Below, in pieces: positions 53,960-64,000 of a stretch of DNA of 64,000 nucleotides. Source of the stretch: Streptomyces sp. SJL17-4 (GTDB lineage: Bacteria > Actinomycetota > Actinomycetes > Streptomycetales > Streptomycetaceae); the NCBI RefSeq assembly GCF_036826855.1, contig NZ_CP104578.1, positions 2,728,001-2,792,000 of the forward strand. Reading direction: 5' to 3'. Positions within the stretch are counted from its first letter, which is position 1; each line of letters starts with the position of its first letter. Made by a program: the position numbers and the translations under genes. Below the pieces are notes generated by a model. The model worked only from the letters and a program-made list of their open reading frames with translations. It was not told the DNA's origin and searched no databases.

Positions 53960-54886
53960 ATGTCCAGTGAGAATCCGATGCGGGTGGCGGTCGTGGGCGC
54001 GACGGGGTTCCAGGGGGGTGCGGTGGCCCGTCTGCTCGCCGAACGGCACCACCGGGTCCGCACCCTGACGCGGCGCCCGTCGGCGGACCGGCCGCCGCTG
54101 CCGGGGGCCTTCTTCCTCGCCGGTGACCTGGGGCGGCCGGACGACGTCCGGCAGCTCTTCGAGGGGGCGACCCACGCGTTCATGACGATGCCGCTGGTGT
54201 ACGAGAGCGAGCGGGTGGAGGCGTACGCGCGGAACGTCGCGCAGGCGGCCCTGGAGGCGGGCACGGAGCGGCTGGTCTTCAACGCCAACACCCGGATACC
54301 GCTGGGTCCGACGGATGTGGCCGCCTTCGAGACGCGCCGGCTGGCGGAGCGGGTGCTGCGGGACAGCGGGGTGCCGCTGGTGGTGATCCGGCCGCCGGTG
54401 TACCTGGACAACCTGTTCTCGCCGTGGAACGGGCCGGCCCTGGTCGACGACGGGGTGCTCGCCTATCCGCTGCCGGCGGCCGCGCGGACGGCGTGGCTGT
54501 CGCACCGGGGTCTGGCGGAGGCGGCGCTCGCGGCGCTCACCCGGGAGGAACTGGAGGGCCGGACGTTCGACATCGGCGGCGAACGCTCGCTGACGGGCGG
54601 CGAGCTCGCGGCGGCGTTCGGCCGGGGGCTCGGCCGGGCGGTGCGGTACGAGGAGCTGGATCCGGCCGCTTTCGAACGGAGCCTCGCCCAGCTGCTCGGC
54701 CCGGAGACGGCGGCCGGGGTGGCCGGGATCTACCACTTCATGGCGAGCGGCGTCGATCCGCTCCTGATGGCGGACGACGACGGCGTGTCGACCGAGGTCC
54801 TGGCCCTCGAACCGCCCCCGGTGGAGGAATGGGTGGCCCGCCAGCCCTGGCAGGTCTGGTCTTCAGATACGTCCCCACAGCGCTGA
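53960..54886 (+). CDS. NmrA-like NAD(P)-binding protein
   Basis: 308 residues. N-terminal Rossmann motif VAVVGATGFQGGAVARLLAE is the NmrA/atypical SDR type, without YxxxK catalysis. Family members include quinone reductases and redox sensors. The ATG at 53960 has only a weak GAAGGG upstream; the ATG 18 nt later is an alternative. Divergent from the AraC gene. Confidence 0.85.
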   Translation: MSSENPMRVAVVGATGFQGGAVARLLAERHHRVRTLTRRPSADRPPLPGAFFLAGDLGRPDDVRQLFEGATHAFMTMPLVYESERVEAYARNVAQAALEAGTERLVFNANTRIPLGPTDVAAFETRRLAERVLRDSGVPLVVIRPPVYLDNLFSPWNGPALVDDGVLAYPLPAAARTAWLSHRGLAEAALAALTREELEGRTFDIGGERSLTGGELAAAFGRGLGRAVRYEELDPAAFERSLAQLLGPETAAGVAGIYHFMASGVDPLLMADDDGVSTEVLALEPPPVEEWVARQPWQVWSSDTSPQR

Positions 54887-54906
54887 CCGCGACATGAGGA
54901 AACAGG

Positions 54907-54937
54907 CCCCGCCCCACAACGGCGGGGTCTTTTCTTT
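54907..54937 (+). terminator. Rho-independent terminator after the NmrA-like gene
   Basis: Stem ccccgcc/ggcgggg around ccacaac, followed by tcttttcttt. A rare classic T-tail terminator for this GC content. Confidence 0.9.
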
Positions 54938-55111
54938 GTCCGGGTCCCGTGCTTGCCGCTTCGGCTACGCCCTAGTAGTTAACAAAGCGCCGGGATTGCC
55001 CACCCGAGGACGGTGGGAAGGCTTCACCGGTAATCCCCCGAACCCTTCTCCCCGTGACCCCTGTTCATCCCTGTGGACCCCCCATCCGAGTGAACGCGGA
55101 CAGGAGCGGCC

Positions 55112-57189
55112 ATGCCCGCAACCCGTCGGCCGTCGACGGAGCTAGAAAGAGCGCACAACCACCACCCGCACCCCCGTAACCCGTCAGGTGATGCTGTGAA
55201 TCCGCTCATGGGACGCATTCCCGTACTGGACGTACGCCCGCTGGTCGACTGTGGCCGGCGCCCCGCCAAGGCGGTGGCCGGAGAGACCTTCGAGGTGACG
55301 GCGACCGTCTTCCGCGAGGGCCACGACGCGGTCGCCGCCAATGTCGTGCTGCACGGCCCCTCGGGCCGCCCCGGCCCCTGGACCCCGATGCGCGAACTGG
55401 CCCCGGGCACCGACCGCTGGGGGGCCGAGGTCACCCCGGACTCCGAGGGCCTGTGGACGTACACCGTCGAGGCGTGGAGCGACCCGGTGGCCACCTGGCG
55501 CCACACGGCGAAGATCAAGATCCCGGCCGGGATCGACTCCGAACTCGTCCTCGCCGAGGGCGCCGAGCTGCACGAGCGGGCCGCGAAGGGCGTACCGAAG
55601 AAGGGCGGCGCCCGGGAGGCCGTGCTCGCCGCCGCGGACGCGCTGCGCGACGCGTCCAGGCCGGCCGCGGTCCGGCTCGCGGCGGCCCTGAACCCCCGGG
55701 TCGTCGAGTCCCTCGACCGTCACCCGCTGCGCGAACTCCTGTCGGCCTCCCCGGCGTTGCCGCTCCAGGTGGAGCGGGAGCGTGCCCTGTTCGGCTCCTG
55801 GTACGAGTTCTTCCCGCGCTCGGAGGGCGTACGGAAGGTCAAGGGGCGTACGGTCCCGGGGAACTTCCGCACGGCCGCCGAGCGGCTCCCGGCGGTGGCC
55901 GCGATGGGCTTCGACGTGGTCTATCTGCCGCCGGTGCACCCGATCGGCGAGACCCATCGCAAGGGCCCCAACAACTCCCTCTCCGCGGCGCCGAACGACG
56001 TCGGCGTGCCGTGGGCGATCGGCTCGCCGGAGGGCGGCCACGACGCGCTCCACCCGGACCTGGGGACCTTCGAGGACTTCGACGCCTTCGTGGCGCGGGC
56101 CCGGGAGCTGCGTCTGGAGATCGCCCTGGACTTCGCGCTCCAGTGCTCGCCGGACCACCCGTGGGTGGAGAAGCACCCGGAGTGGTTCCACCACCGTCCG
56201 GACGGTTCGATCGCGTACGCCGAGAACCCGCCGAAGAAGTACCAGGACATCTATCCGATCGCGTTCGACGTGGACATGGACGGGATCGTCGCGGAGACCG
56301 TGCGGATCCTGAGGCACTGGATGGACCACGGGGTACGGATCTTCCGCGTCGACAACCCGCACACCAAGCCGGTGGTGTTCTGGGAGCGGGTGATCGGCGA
56401 GATCAACGCCGCCGACCCGGACGTGATCTTCCTGGCGGAGGCCTTCACCCGGCCGGCGATGATGCGGACGCTCGGCGCGATCGGCTTCCAGCAGTCGTAC
56501 ACGTACTTCACCTGGCGGAACACCAAGGAGGAGCTCACGGAGTACCTGACGGAGCTGTCCGGCGAGACGGCGGCGCAGATGCGGCCGAACTTCTTCGTGA
56601 ACACCCCGGACATCCTGCACGCCTACCTCCAGGAGGGCGGCCGGCCGGCGTTCGAGGCGCGCGCGGTGCTCGCGGCGACGCTGTCGCCCTCGTGGGGCAT
56701 GTACGCGGGGTACGAGCTGTGCGAGGGCACGCCGCTACGGGCCGGCAGCGAGGAGTACCTCGACTCGGAGAAGTACCAACTGAGGCCACGGGACTGGGAG
56801 TCGGCGGAGCGGGCGGGGACGACCATCACTCCGCTGATCACCGCCCTGAACCGGATCAGGCGCCGTCACCCGGCCCTGCGCCGGCTGCGGAACATCACCT
56901 TCCACGACACGGACAACGCGCAGGTGATCGCGTACAGCAAGCGATCGGGTTCGAACACCGTTCTGGTGGTCGTCAACCTCGACCCGCACCACACCCAGGA
57001 GGCGACGCTCTCGTTGGACATGCCGGAACTCGGCCTCGACTGGCACGAGACCGTGCCGGTGCGCGACGAGCTCACCGGCGAGACCTATCACTGGGGCAGG
57101 ACCAGCTACGTGCGCCTAGAGCCGGGTGTCACACCCGCGCACGTCCTCGTCCTGCGACCGTCCCCGCAGACCGGAGGGTCACCCACATC

Positions 57190-57193
<4 letters not shown>
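55112..57193 (+). CDS. glgE: Alpha-1,4-glucan:maltose-1-phosphate maltosyltransferase
   Basis: 693 residues from the ATG at 55112 (AGGAG upstream), beginning MPATRRPS, similar to S. coelicolor GlgEI. N-terminal domain [15 protein letters not shown] ([13 protein letters not shown]), a GH13 barrel with [28 protein letters not shown], nucleophile Asp414 in [11 protein letters not shown] and acid Glu443 in [10 protein letters not shown]; the 29-residue spacing equals that of Asp394/Glu423 in S. coelicolor GlgEI. It extends alpha-1,4-glucan with maltosyl units from maltose-1-phosphate. Coupled to treS by ATGA. Confidence 0.97.
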
Positions 57194-58884
<1,691 letters not shown>

Positions 58885-58911
58885 CCGCCGGTCAGTTCGG
58901 ATTCGTCCTGG

Positions 58912-58936
58912 GTGGGACGGTTTCCTCCCGTCCCAC
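58912..58936 (+). terminator. Hairpin between treS and mak
   Basis: Nine-bp stem gtgggacgg/ccgtcccac with a 7-nt loop, 28 bp past the treS stop. It could reduce read-through into mak, which lies 194 bp further on. Confidence 0.65.
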
Positions 58937-59130
58937 TCTGGGCACTGTGACCCACACACGTTCCGCAGCACGATTCAGGTCCATACGGGCCTTCTTGTCG
59001 GGCCCATACGGATCTTCCCCCTCCGACACGTCCCGCACATCCGGACAGCCCCAGCCGCCATCCGGGACACTCTGCGCATTTGAACGCATACGACAGTTAT
59101 CTGCGCGCCCCGGGGAAAGGACGCGATGCC

Positions 59131-60480
59131 ATGCCGGAGACCGCATCCACCACCCGGGCCCCGGACGCCCTCCTTCCGTCCCTCGCACCCCTGCTCCACG
59201 AATGGCTGCCACGGCAGCGCTGGTTCGCGGGCAAGGGCCGCCGGGTCACCGGATTCACGCTGGACGCGGCCACCGAGCTGCTGCCCCTGGACGGCACGGG
59301 ACCCGGTCTTCTGCATCTGCTCGTACGGGTCGAACAGCCGGGCCGCCCGGCCGGAACACCCGCCGACTGCTACCAACTGCTCCTGGGCGTACGGACCCAG
59401 CTCCCGCCCCGCCTCGCCCCCGCCCTGATCGGACGGATCCGGCAGGGCCCGCTCGCCGGACGCGCGGTCTACGAAGGGCTGCGCGACCCGCGGCTCGCGG
59501 GACTCCTCTACGACCGGCTGCGCACCCCGGGCCGGACCGGCCCCCTGCGCTTCCACGCCACGACGGCGCTCCCGCCCGCCCTGGCCCCCCGCATGCTGGA
59601 CGCCGAGCAGTCCAACTCGTCGCTTGTCTACGGAGATTCGTTCATCCTCAAGATCTTCCGCCGGGTCAGCCCGGGGGCCAACCCGGACCTGGAACTGCCG
59701 CTCGCGCTCGCGGGAGCGGGCTGCTCCCGGGTTCCGGCGCCGGTCGCCTGGTTCGAGAGCGGGGCGGCGACCCTGGGCGTCCTCCAGCCGTACCTCCGGG
59801 ACTCCCGCGACGGATGGCGGCTCGCGCTCGACGCCCTGGCCGACGGACGGGACTTCACCGCGGAGGCGCGGGCGCTCGGCCGCGCCACGGCCGAGGTCCA
59901 CCTGGCCCTCGCGGAGGCGCTGCCCACCCGTCGGCTCGGCCGCGCCGAGACCGAGCAGCTGGCGGCCGCGATGGACCGCCGGCTGCACGCGGCGGCGCAG
60001 GCCGTACCGGCACTGCTGCCGTTCGTCCCCGGCCTGCGCGCCGTCTTCGCGGCGGCGAGCGGCACGACCGGCGACGGGGTGGTCCAGCGCATCCACGGCG
60101 ACCTGCACCTCGGGCAGACGCTGCGGGGCTCCGACGGCGGCTGGGCCGTCATCGACTTCGAGGGCGAGCCGGCGAAGTCGCTCGACGAACGGCGCAGCCC
60201 ACAGCACCCGGTCCGCGACGTCGCCGGCATGCTCCGCTCCTTCGACTACGCGGCCCGCACGCACCGGCCGTGGAACGCGGACTGGGCGGCGCGGAGCCGG
60301 GCGGCGTACTGCACGGGCTACGCGGAGGCGGCGGGCGAGGACCCGCGGACGGATCCCGCGCTGCTCCGCGCCTACGAGACGGACAAGGCGGTGTACGAGG
60401 TCGTGTACGAGGCCCGGCACCGGCCGGACTGGCTCCCGGTCCCCATGTCAGCCATCAAACGCCTGTCGGCCCCCCAGTGA
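59131..60480 (+). CDS. mak: Maltokinase (Pep2 family)
   Basis: 449 residues from the ATG at 59131 (GAAAGGA upstream). N-terminal cap with HEWLPRQRWFAGKGRRV is typical of Mak; the aminoglycoside-phosphotransferase-like kinase core has the catalytic loop IHGDLHLGQTL and the metal-binding DFEGEP. It phosphorylates maltose at O1 with ATP to give the GlgE donor. Positioned between treS and glgB as in other Streptomyces. Confidence 0.95.
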   Translation: MPETASTTRAPDALLPSLAPLLHEWLPRQRWFAGKGRRVTGFTLDAATELLPLDGTGPGLLHLLVRVEQPGRPAGTPADCYQLLLGVRTQLPPRLAPALIGRIRQGPLAGRAVYEGLRDPRLAGLLYDRLRTPGRTGPLRFHATTALPPALAPRMLDAEQSNSSLVYGDSFILKIFRRVSPGANPDLELPLALAGAGCSRVPAPVAWFESGAATLGVLQPYLRDSRDGWRLALDALADGRDFTAEARALGRATAEVHLALAEALPTRRLGRAETEQLAAAMDRRLHAAAQAVPALLPFVPGLRAVFAAASGTTGDGVVQRIHGDLHLGQTLRGSDGGWAVIDFEGEPAKSLDERRSPQHPVRDVAGMLRSFDYAARTHRPWNADWAARSRAAYCTGYAEAAGEDPRTDPALLRAYETDKAVYEVVYEARHRPDWLPVPMSAIKRLSAPQ

Positions 60481-60730
60481 CCCCGCCGCCACCGCCGACC
60501 CCCCGGGCCCCACCGTGGCGGTGTCCGGGGCGCGAACCCCGCCGGGCCGCTGCCGCGGGTGGCGCCACGGCGGTGCTCACCCGGTCGGCCGCCGTGGCGG
60601 GGCATCCCGCGCGCGACCCGCCGCCTGCCCGGCCGGGGCGCGCGCCGGGCCGCCGCCCCCTGCCGCATGCGCCACACGAACGCGCCTGCCCCCATGCGGG
60701 GCCGGCGCCCCCACCACGCCCACCCCCGGG

Positions 60731-60828
60731 CCGCGCCCGCACCCTCGCGACCTCCGTGTGGGCTGCGCCCGCGCCCTCGCCACCCCCGTGTGGGGCCGCG
60801 CCCGCGCCCTCGCCACCCGCCGTGTGGG
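60731..60828. repeat. Three ~32-bp tandem repeats between mak and glgB
   Basis: Three degenerate copies starting at 60731, 60763 and 60796 (pattern cgcgcccgcrccctcgc followed by cgtgtggg). Part of the 704-bp gene-free interval 60481-61184, which has no supportable gene. Confidence 0.7.
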
Positions 60829-60841
60829 CAATCGTCCCGCA

Positions 60842-61003
60842 GGGCGGGACGGGTGGGCACACGGGACGGCGCGCTTGGCGGCGCCTCCGCCCCTTGTGCC
60901 TGGACCCGCACCAACCGTGCCGCGTGCATCGGGTGCGGGTCAGGGCGCAGGGAGCCTAGGCCCGGCAAGGGGCGCCGTCCGTTGTGCCCACCCGTTCCGC
61001 CCC
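60842..61003. repeat. MITE-like inverted-repeat element upstream of glgB
   Basis: The left arm gggcgggacgggtgggcac (from 60842) recurs inverted at 60981-61003, with similarity extending inward about 34 nt (gggacggcgc..ggcgccgtcc). A further hairpin (gacccgcac..ggtgcgggtc) lies inside. No open frame for a transposase. Similar arms are, in my recollection, frequent between Streptomyces genes. Confidence 0.6.
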
Positions 61004-61009
61004 TGGGGG

Positions 61010-61036
61010 TCCCCCCTGGACGAAGTCCTTGGGGGA
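61010..61036. other. Hairpin in the glgB leader
   Basis: tcccccctggac pairs with gtccttggggga (two mismatches) around a gaa loop, 150 bp before the glgB start. Could be a terminator, attenuator or part of the repeat element. Confidence 0.45.
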
Positions 61037-61043
61037 GGAACAG

Positions 61044-61099
61044 ATGCCCACAACGAGGTGGGCGCCGCCCCAGCGGAACGAATGCCCACAACGAGGTGG
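61044..61099. repeat. 18-bp direct repeat in the glgB leader
   Basis: atgcccacaacgaggtgg occurs at 61044-61061 and 61082-61099, 38 bp apart. It resembles the arms of the inverted-repeat element (gcccac core), so it is likely derived from it. Confidence 0.7.
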
Positions 61100-61184
61100 A
61101 CGCACCGCCCGTTCGGCCGAGTGTCCCGTCCCCGTACCGCACCGTTGCGCAGTCATACCCCCCGTACCCCCAGGAGGCATCCCG

Positions 61185-63482
61185 GTGACCGCCCGCCCCG
61201 CAGGCAAGTCGGCCCGCAGCAGTACCAAGACCACCAAGGCCGGAACGGCAGCCGGCAAGACCGCCGCCAAGCCCCCCACCCCCCGGCAGGCCCCGCCGCT
61301 CGATCCCGGTGACCGGGCGCGGCTGCTCGCCGGGGAGCACCACGACCCGCACGGCGTGCTCGGCGCGCATCCGGTGCGCGGCGGCGTGGTGGTCCGGGTG
61401 CTGCGCCCATGGGCGAAGGAGGTCACGGTCCTGACGAAGGGCAAGCGGATCCCGCTCCGGAGCGACGGCGACGGGCTCTTCTCCGGGCTCCTGCCCCTGC
61501 TCCGCAAGGTGCCCGCGTACGAGCTGCGCGTCCGGTACGACGACGGCCCCGACGAGCTCGCCGTCCACGACCCGTACCGCTTCCTGCCCTCCCTCGGCGA
61601 CCTCGATCTGCATCTGATCGGCGAGGGCCGGCATGAGGAGCTGTGGACGGCCCTCGGCTCCCACCCCATGACCCACGACGGAGTCGCCGGCACCCGCTTC
61701 GCGGTCTGGGCGCCGAACGCCCGTGGCGTCCGCGTCACCGGTGACTTCACGCACTGGGACGGCACGGGCCTGCCGATGCGCTCGCTCGGTTCGACGGGTG
61801 TGTGGGAGCTGTTCGTGCCGGGGATCGGCGAGGGAGCGGTCTACAAGTACGACATCACGCGGCCCGACGGTACGCACACCGTCCGCGCGGACCCGATGGC
61901 CCGCCGCACCGAGTGCCCGCCGAACACCGCGTCGATCGTCACCGCCTCGCACTACACCTGGGACGACGCCGAGTGGATGGCCGCGCGCGGGACACGTCCG
62001 CCGCACGAGGCGCCGATCTCCGTCTACGAGGTGCATCTGCCGTCGTGGCGACCCGGGTTGACCTATCGCCAGCTGGCGGAGCAGCTGCCCTCGTACGTCC
62101 GTGATCTCGGCTTCACGCACGTGGAGCTGATGCCGGTCACCGAGCATCCCTTCGGCGGCTCCTGGGGCTACCAGGTCACGGGCTTCTACGCGCCGACGGC
62201 CCGTATGGGCACCCCCGACGACTTCAGGTTCCTCGTGGACGCGCTGCACCGGGCGGGCATCGGGGTCCTGATGGACTGGGTGCCGGCGCACTTCCCGAAG
62301 GACGACTGGGCGCTGGCCGAGTTCGACGGGCGGCCGCTGTACGAGCACGAGGACCCGCGCCGTTCGCACCATCCCGACTGGGGCACCCTGGAGTTCGACT
62401 ACGGCCGCAAGGAGGTGCGGAACTTCCTGGTGGCGAACGCCGTGTACTGGTGCCAGGAGTTCCACATCGACGGGCTGAGGGTGGACGCGGTGGCGTCGAT
62501 GCTCTACCTGGACTACTCGCGGGAGCACGGCGAGTGGCTGCCGAACGAGCACGGCGGCCGGGAGAACCTGGACGCGGTGGCCTTCCTCCAGGAGATGAAC
62601 GCGACGGTGTACCGGCGCTGCCCGGGGATCGTGACCTTCGCGGAGGAGTCCACGGCCTGGGACGGCGTGACACGGGCGACGGACCAGGTGGGGCCGGGCG
62701 GCTTCGGCGGTCTGGGCTTCGGCATGAAGTGGAACATGGGCTGGATGCACGACTCGCTGGAGTACGTGCAGAAGGATCCCGTGCACCGGAAGTACCACCA
62801 CCACGAGATGACGTTCTCGATGGTGTACGCGTACAGCGAGAACTACATCCTGCCGATCTCCCACGACGAGGTGGTGCACGGCAAGCGGTCGCTGGTGTCG
62901 AAGATGCCGGGCGACTGGTGGCAGCAGCGCGCCAACCACCGCGCCTATCTGGGCTTCATGTGGGCCCACCCGGGCAAGCAACTGCTCTACATGGGGCAGG
63001 AGTTCGCGCAGGGAGGGGAGTGGTCGGCGGACCACGGGCCGGACTGGTGGCTGCTCGACCCGGCGTACGGGGCGGAGCCGGACCACCGGGGTGTGCGGGA
63101 TCTCGTCCGGGACCTGAACACGGTGTATCAGGCGACGCCTTCGCTGTGGGAGCGGGACACCGCACCGGAGGGCTTCCAGTGGGTGGTCGGTGACGCGGCC
63201 GAGGACAACGTCTTCGCGTTCCTGCGCTTCGACGCGTTCGGCTCGCCGCTGCTCGCGGTCTCGAACTTCTCGCCGGTCGTACGGCACGACTACCGGCTCG
63301 GTGTGCCGGACGAGGTGGTGGCCTGGGCGGAGGTCCTCAACACGGACGCCGGCCGGTACGGCGGCGGGGACGTGGTGGGGCGGGATCCGGTCAAGACGGA
63401 GTCGGTTCCGCACCACGGGCGTTCGGCCAGCATCCGGATGACGCTGCCCCCGCTCGCGACGGTCTGGCTGCGGCCTGCCTGA
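61185..63482 (+). CDS. glgB: 1,4-alpha-glucan branching enzyme
   Basis: 765 residues from the GTG at 61185 (AGGAGG upstream); the first ~35 residues form a Lys/Ala/Thr-rich tail. Two N-terminal CBM48-like domains ([22 protein letters not shown]) precede the GH13 barrel with nucleophile Asp434 in [11 protein letters not shown], acid Glu487 in TFAEESTAW and [10 protein letters not shown]. It introduces alpha-1,6 branches, converting the linear GlgE product to branched glucan. Last gene of the glgE set. Confidence 0.96.
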   Translation: MTARPAGKSARSSTKTTKAGTAAGKTAAKPPTPRQAPPLDPGDRARLLAGEHHDPHGVLGAHPVRGGVVVRVLRPWAKEVTVLTKGKRIPLRSDGDGLFSGLLPLLRKVPAYELRVRYDDGPDELAVHDPYRFLPSLGDLDLHLIGEGRHEELWTALGSHPMTHDGVAGTRFAVWAPNARGVRVTGDFTHWDGTGLPMRSLGSTGVWELFVPGIGEGAVYKYDITRPDGTHTVRADPMARRTECPPNTASIVTASHYTWDDAEWMAARGTRPPHEAPISVYEVHLPSWRPGLTYRQLAEQLPSYVRDLGFTHVELMPVTEHPFGGSWGYQVTGFYAPTARMGTPDDFRFLVDALHRAGIGVLMDWVPAHFPKDDWALAEFDGRPLYEHEDPRRSHHPDWGTLEFDYGRKEVRNFLVANAVYWCQEFHIDGLRVDAVASMLYLDYSREHGEWLPNEHGGRENLDAVAFLQEMNATVYRRCPGIVTFAEESTAWDGVTRATDQVGPGGFGGLGFGMKWNMGWMHDSLEYVQKDPVHRKYHHHEMTFSMVYAYSENYILPISHDEVVHGKRSLVSKMPGDWWQQRANHRAYLGFMWAHPGKQLLYMGQEFAQGGEWSADHGPDWWLLDPAYGAEPDHRGVRDLVRDLNTVYQATPSLWERDTAPEGFQWVVGDAAEDNVFAFLRFDAFGSPLLAVSNFSPVVRHDYRLGVPDEVVAWAEVLNTDAGRYGGGDVVGRDPVKTESVPHHGRSASIRMTLPPLATVWLRPA

Positions 63483-63603
63483 CCGTCTGTCCGATAATGA
63501 ACGCTCGATCCGTTGATGGTTCACACGTTCGGACATCTCGCTCGCTGTTCGGCTATCTTCGCTCTCCGGATCAGGCCGACAGGTCCAGATGGGCGGGGAC
63601 ACG

Positions 63604-64000
63604 ATGCAGGACACCGTCGAGCGGCTTCTGTCGCCGCAGCTCTGTCACCGGGTGCGCGGCGAGGACACCTTCCCCGTCGAGTGGCGCCCGCTCGACGGGA
63701 GGGACCGCTTCGCGGTCCGGGCCACCTGGCCCACCGACCACCCGTTCTTCACCCCGGTCCGCCGGGGTGGAGAGCGGTGTCACGACCCGCTCCTGGTCGT
63801 CGAGACGTTACGGCAGGCCACGATGGCCCTCCTGCACTCGGTCCACGGCCTTCCGCTCACCCGGCACATCCTGCTGAGCGAGATCTCCCTGACCTGCGAC
63901 CCGGCGGGTCTCGCCGTCGCGGGCGACGAGCCGGACATCGAGATCCGGTTCACCGAACTCGCGCTGCGCGGCGATCAGTTGACCGAGATGCTGGTGGAGT
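63604..64000 (+). CDS. AfsA-type hotdog-domain protein (5' part)
   Basis: The first 132 residues are in the window; the gene runs off the right edge. The sequence VRGEDTFPVEWRPLDGRDRFAVRATWPTDHPFF and LLVVETLRQATMALLHSVHGLPL matches AfsA/ScbA, which condense an acyl chain with dihydroxyacetone phosphate to start gamma-butyrolactone or related autoregulators. An in-frame ATG at 63589 is an alternative start. No butyrolactone receptor gene is seen in the window, so it may be an orphan copy. Confidence 0.85.
   Translation, partial: MQDTVERLLSPQLCHRVRGEDTFPVEWRPLDGRDRFAVRATWPTDHPFFTPVRRGGERCHDPLLVVETLRQATMALLHSVHGLPLTRHILLSEISLTCDPAGLAVAGDEPDIEIRFTELALRGDQLTEMLVE

Noticed and set aside
60731..60828. 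CRISPR array
   Set aside because: The ~32-bp units are contiguous without spacers and no cas genes are present.
60372..63614. A 1080-residue minus-strand frame opposite mak and glgB
   Set aside because: It covers known genes and repeats; the amino-acid make-up is that of a GC-bias artefact.

Overview
The window is high-GC actinobacterial DNA and reads as Streptomyces. Supporting signs are the strong G/C third-position bias, ATGA/GTGA translational coupling, many GTG starts, Tat signals, the GlgE/TreS/maltokinase/GlgB alpha-glucan pathway, paired L,D-transpeptidase lipoproteins, a GntR-TetR regulator and an AfsA-type protein. No rRNA, tRNA, CRISPR array, transposase or integrase was found.

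Region 1 (1-9728) is a thiopeptide-type RiPP cluster. A minus-strand operon runs 6752 to 1: a SpaB_C/pyridine-synthase-like protein, a LanB-type glutamylation enzyme, an RRE/ThiF-like partner, and a YcaO cyclodehydratase cut by the left edge. A second minus-strand unit encodes a SagB-type azoline dehydrogenase followed by two tandem precursor peptides with an identical 18-residue Ser-rich core. A divergent membrane protein lies between the two units.

Region 2 (10155-15535) is a plus-strand operon directly divergent from the SagB gene. It encodes a Tat-exported multicopper oxidase, a free-standing acid:AMP ligase, and GriI- and GriH-like enzymes that make 3-amino-4-hydroxybenzoate (3,4-AHBA). 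Flanking regulators are a response regulator without its phospho-acceptor Asp and a TrmB/LuxR-type protein; a truncated SDR-like protein lies between them, and a small secreted protein with a duplicated PDDFVWD motif follows. Regions 1 and 2 may form one hybrid pathway in which an activated aminohydroxybenzoate decorates a thiopeptide; this is inference.

Region 3 (18611-44295) is ordinary chromosome: CopD-like protein, EF-hand protein, GNAT, beta-propeller lipoprotein plus polysaccharide deacetylase, anti-sigma-like ATPase, enoyl-CoA hydratase, two L,D-transpeptidases, glgX, a four-gene ABC/two-component operon, an asymmetric heterodimeric ABC exporter, an MFS pump with a GntR-TetR regulator and its operators, a secreted M4 protease, and a two-component system whose kinase has an extra C-terminal membrane segment and exported tail.

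Region 4 (44308-63482) holds glgP (minus) and glgE-treS-mak-glgB (plus), which together build, shorten and branch alpha-glucan from trehalose through maltose-1-phosphate. Between glgP and glgE lies an ~8 kb block: a four-gene operon of HpaB-type hydroxylase, MFS exporter, PrnB-like (aminophenylpyrrole-forming) haem enzyme and FAD monooxygenase, plus an AraC/NmrA pair. It has no halogenase, so it is a candidate tryptophan-derived pathway distinct from pyrrolnitrin. The window ends inside an AfsA-like gene.
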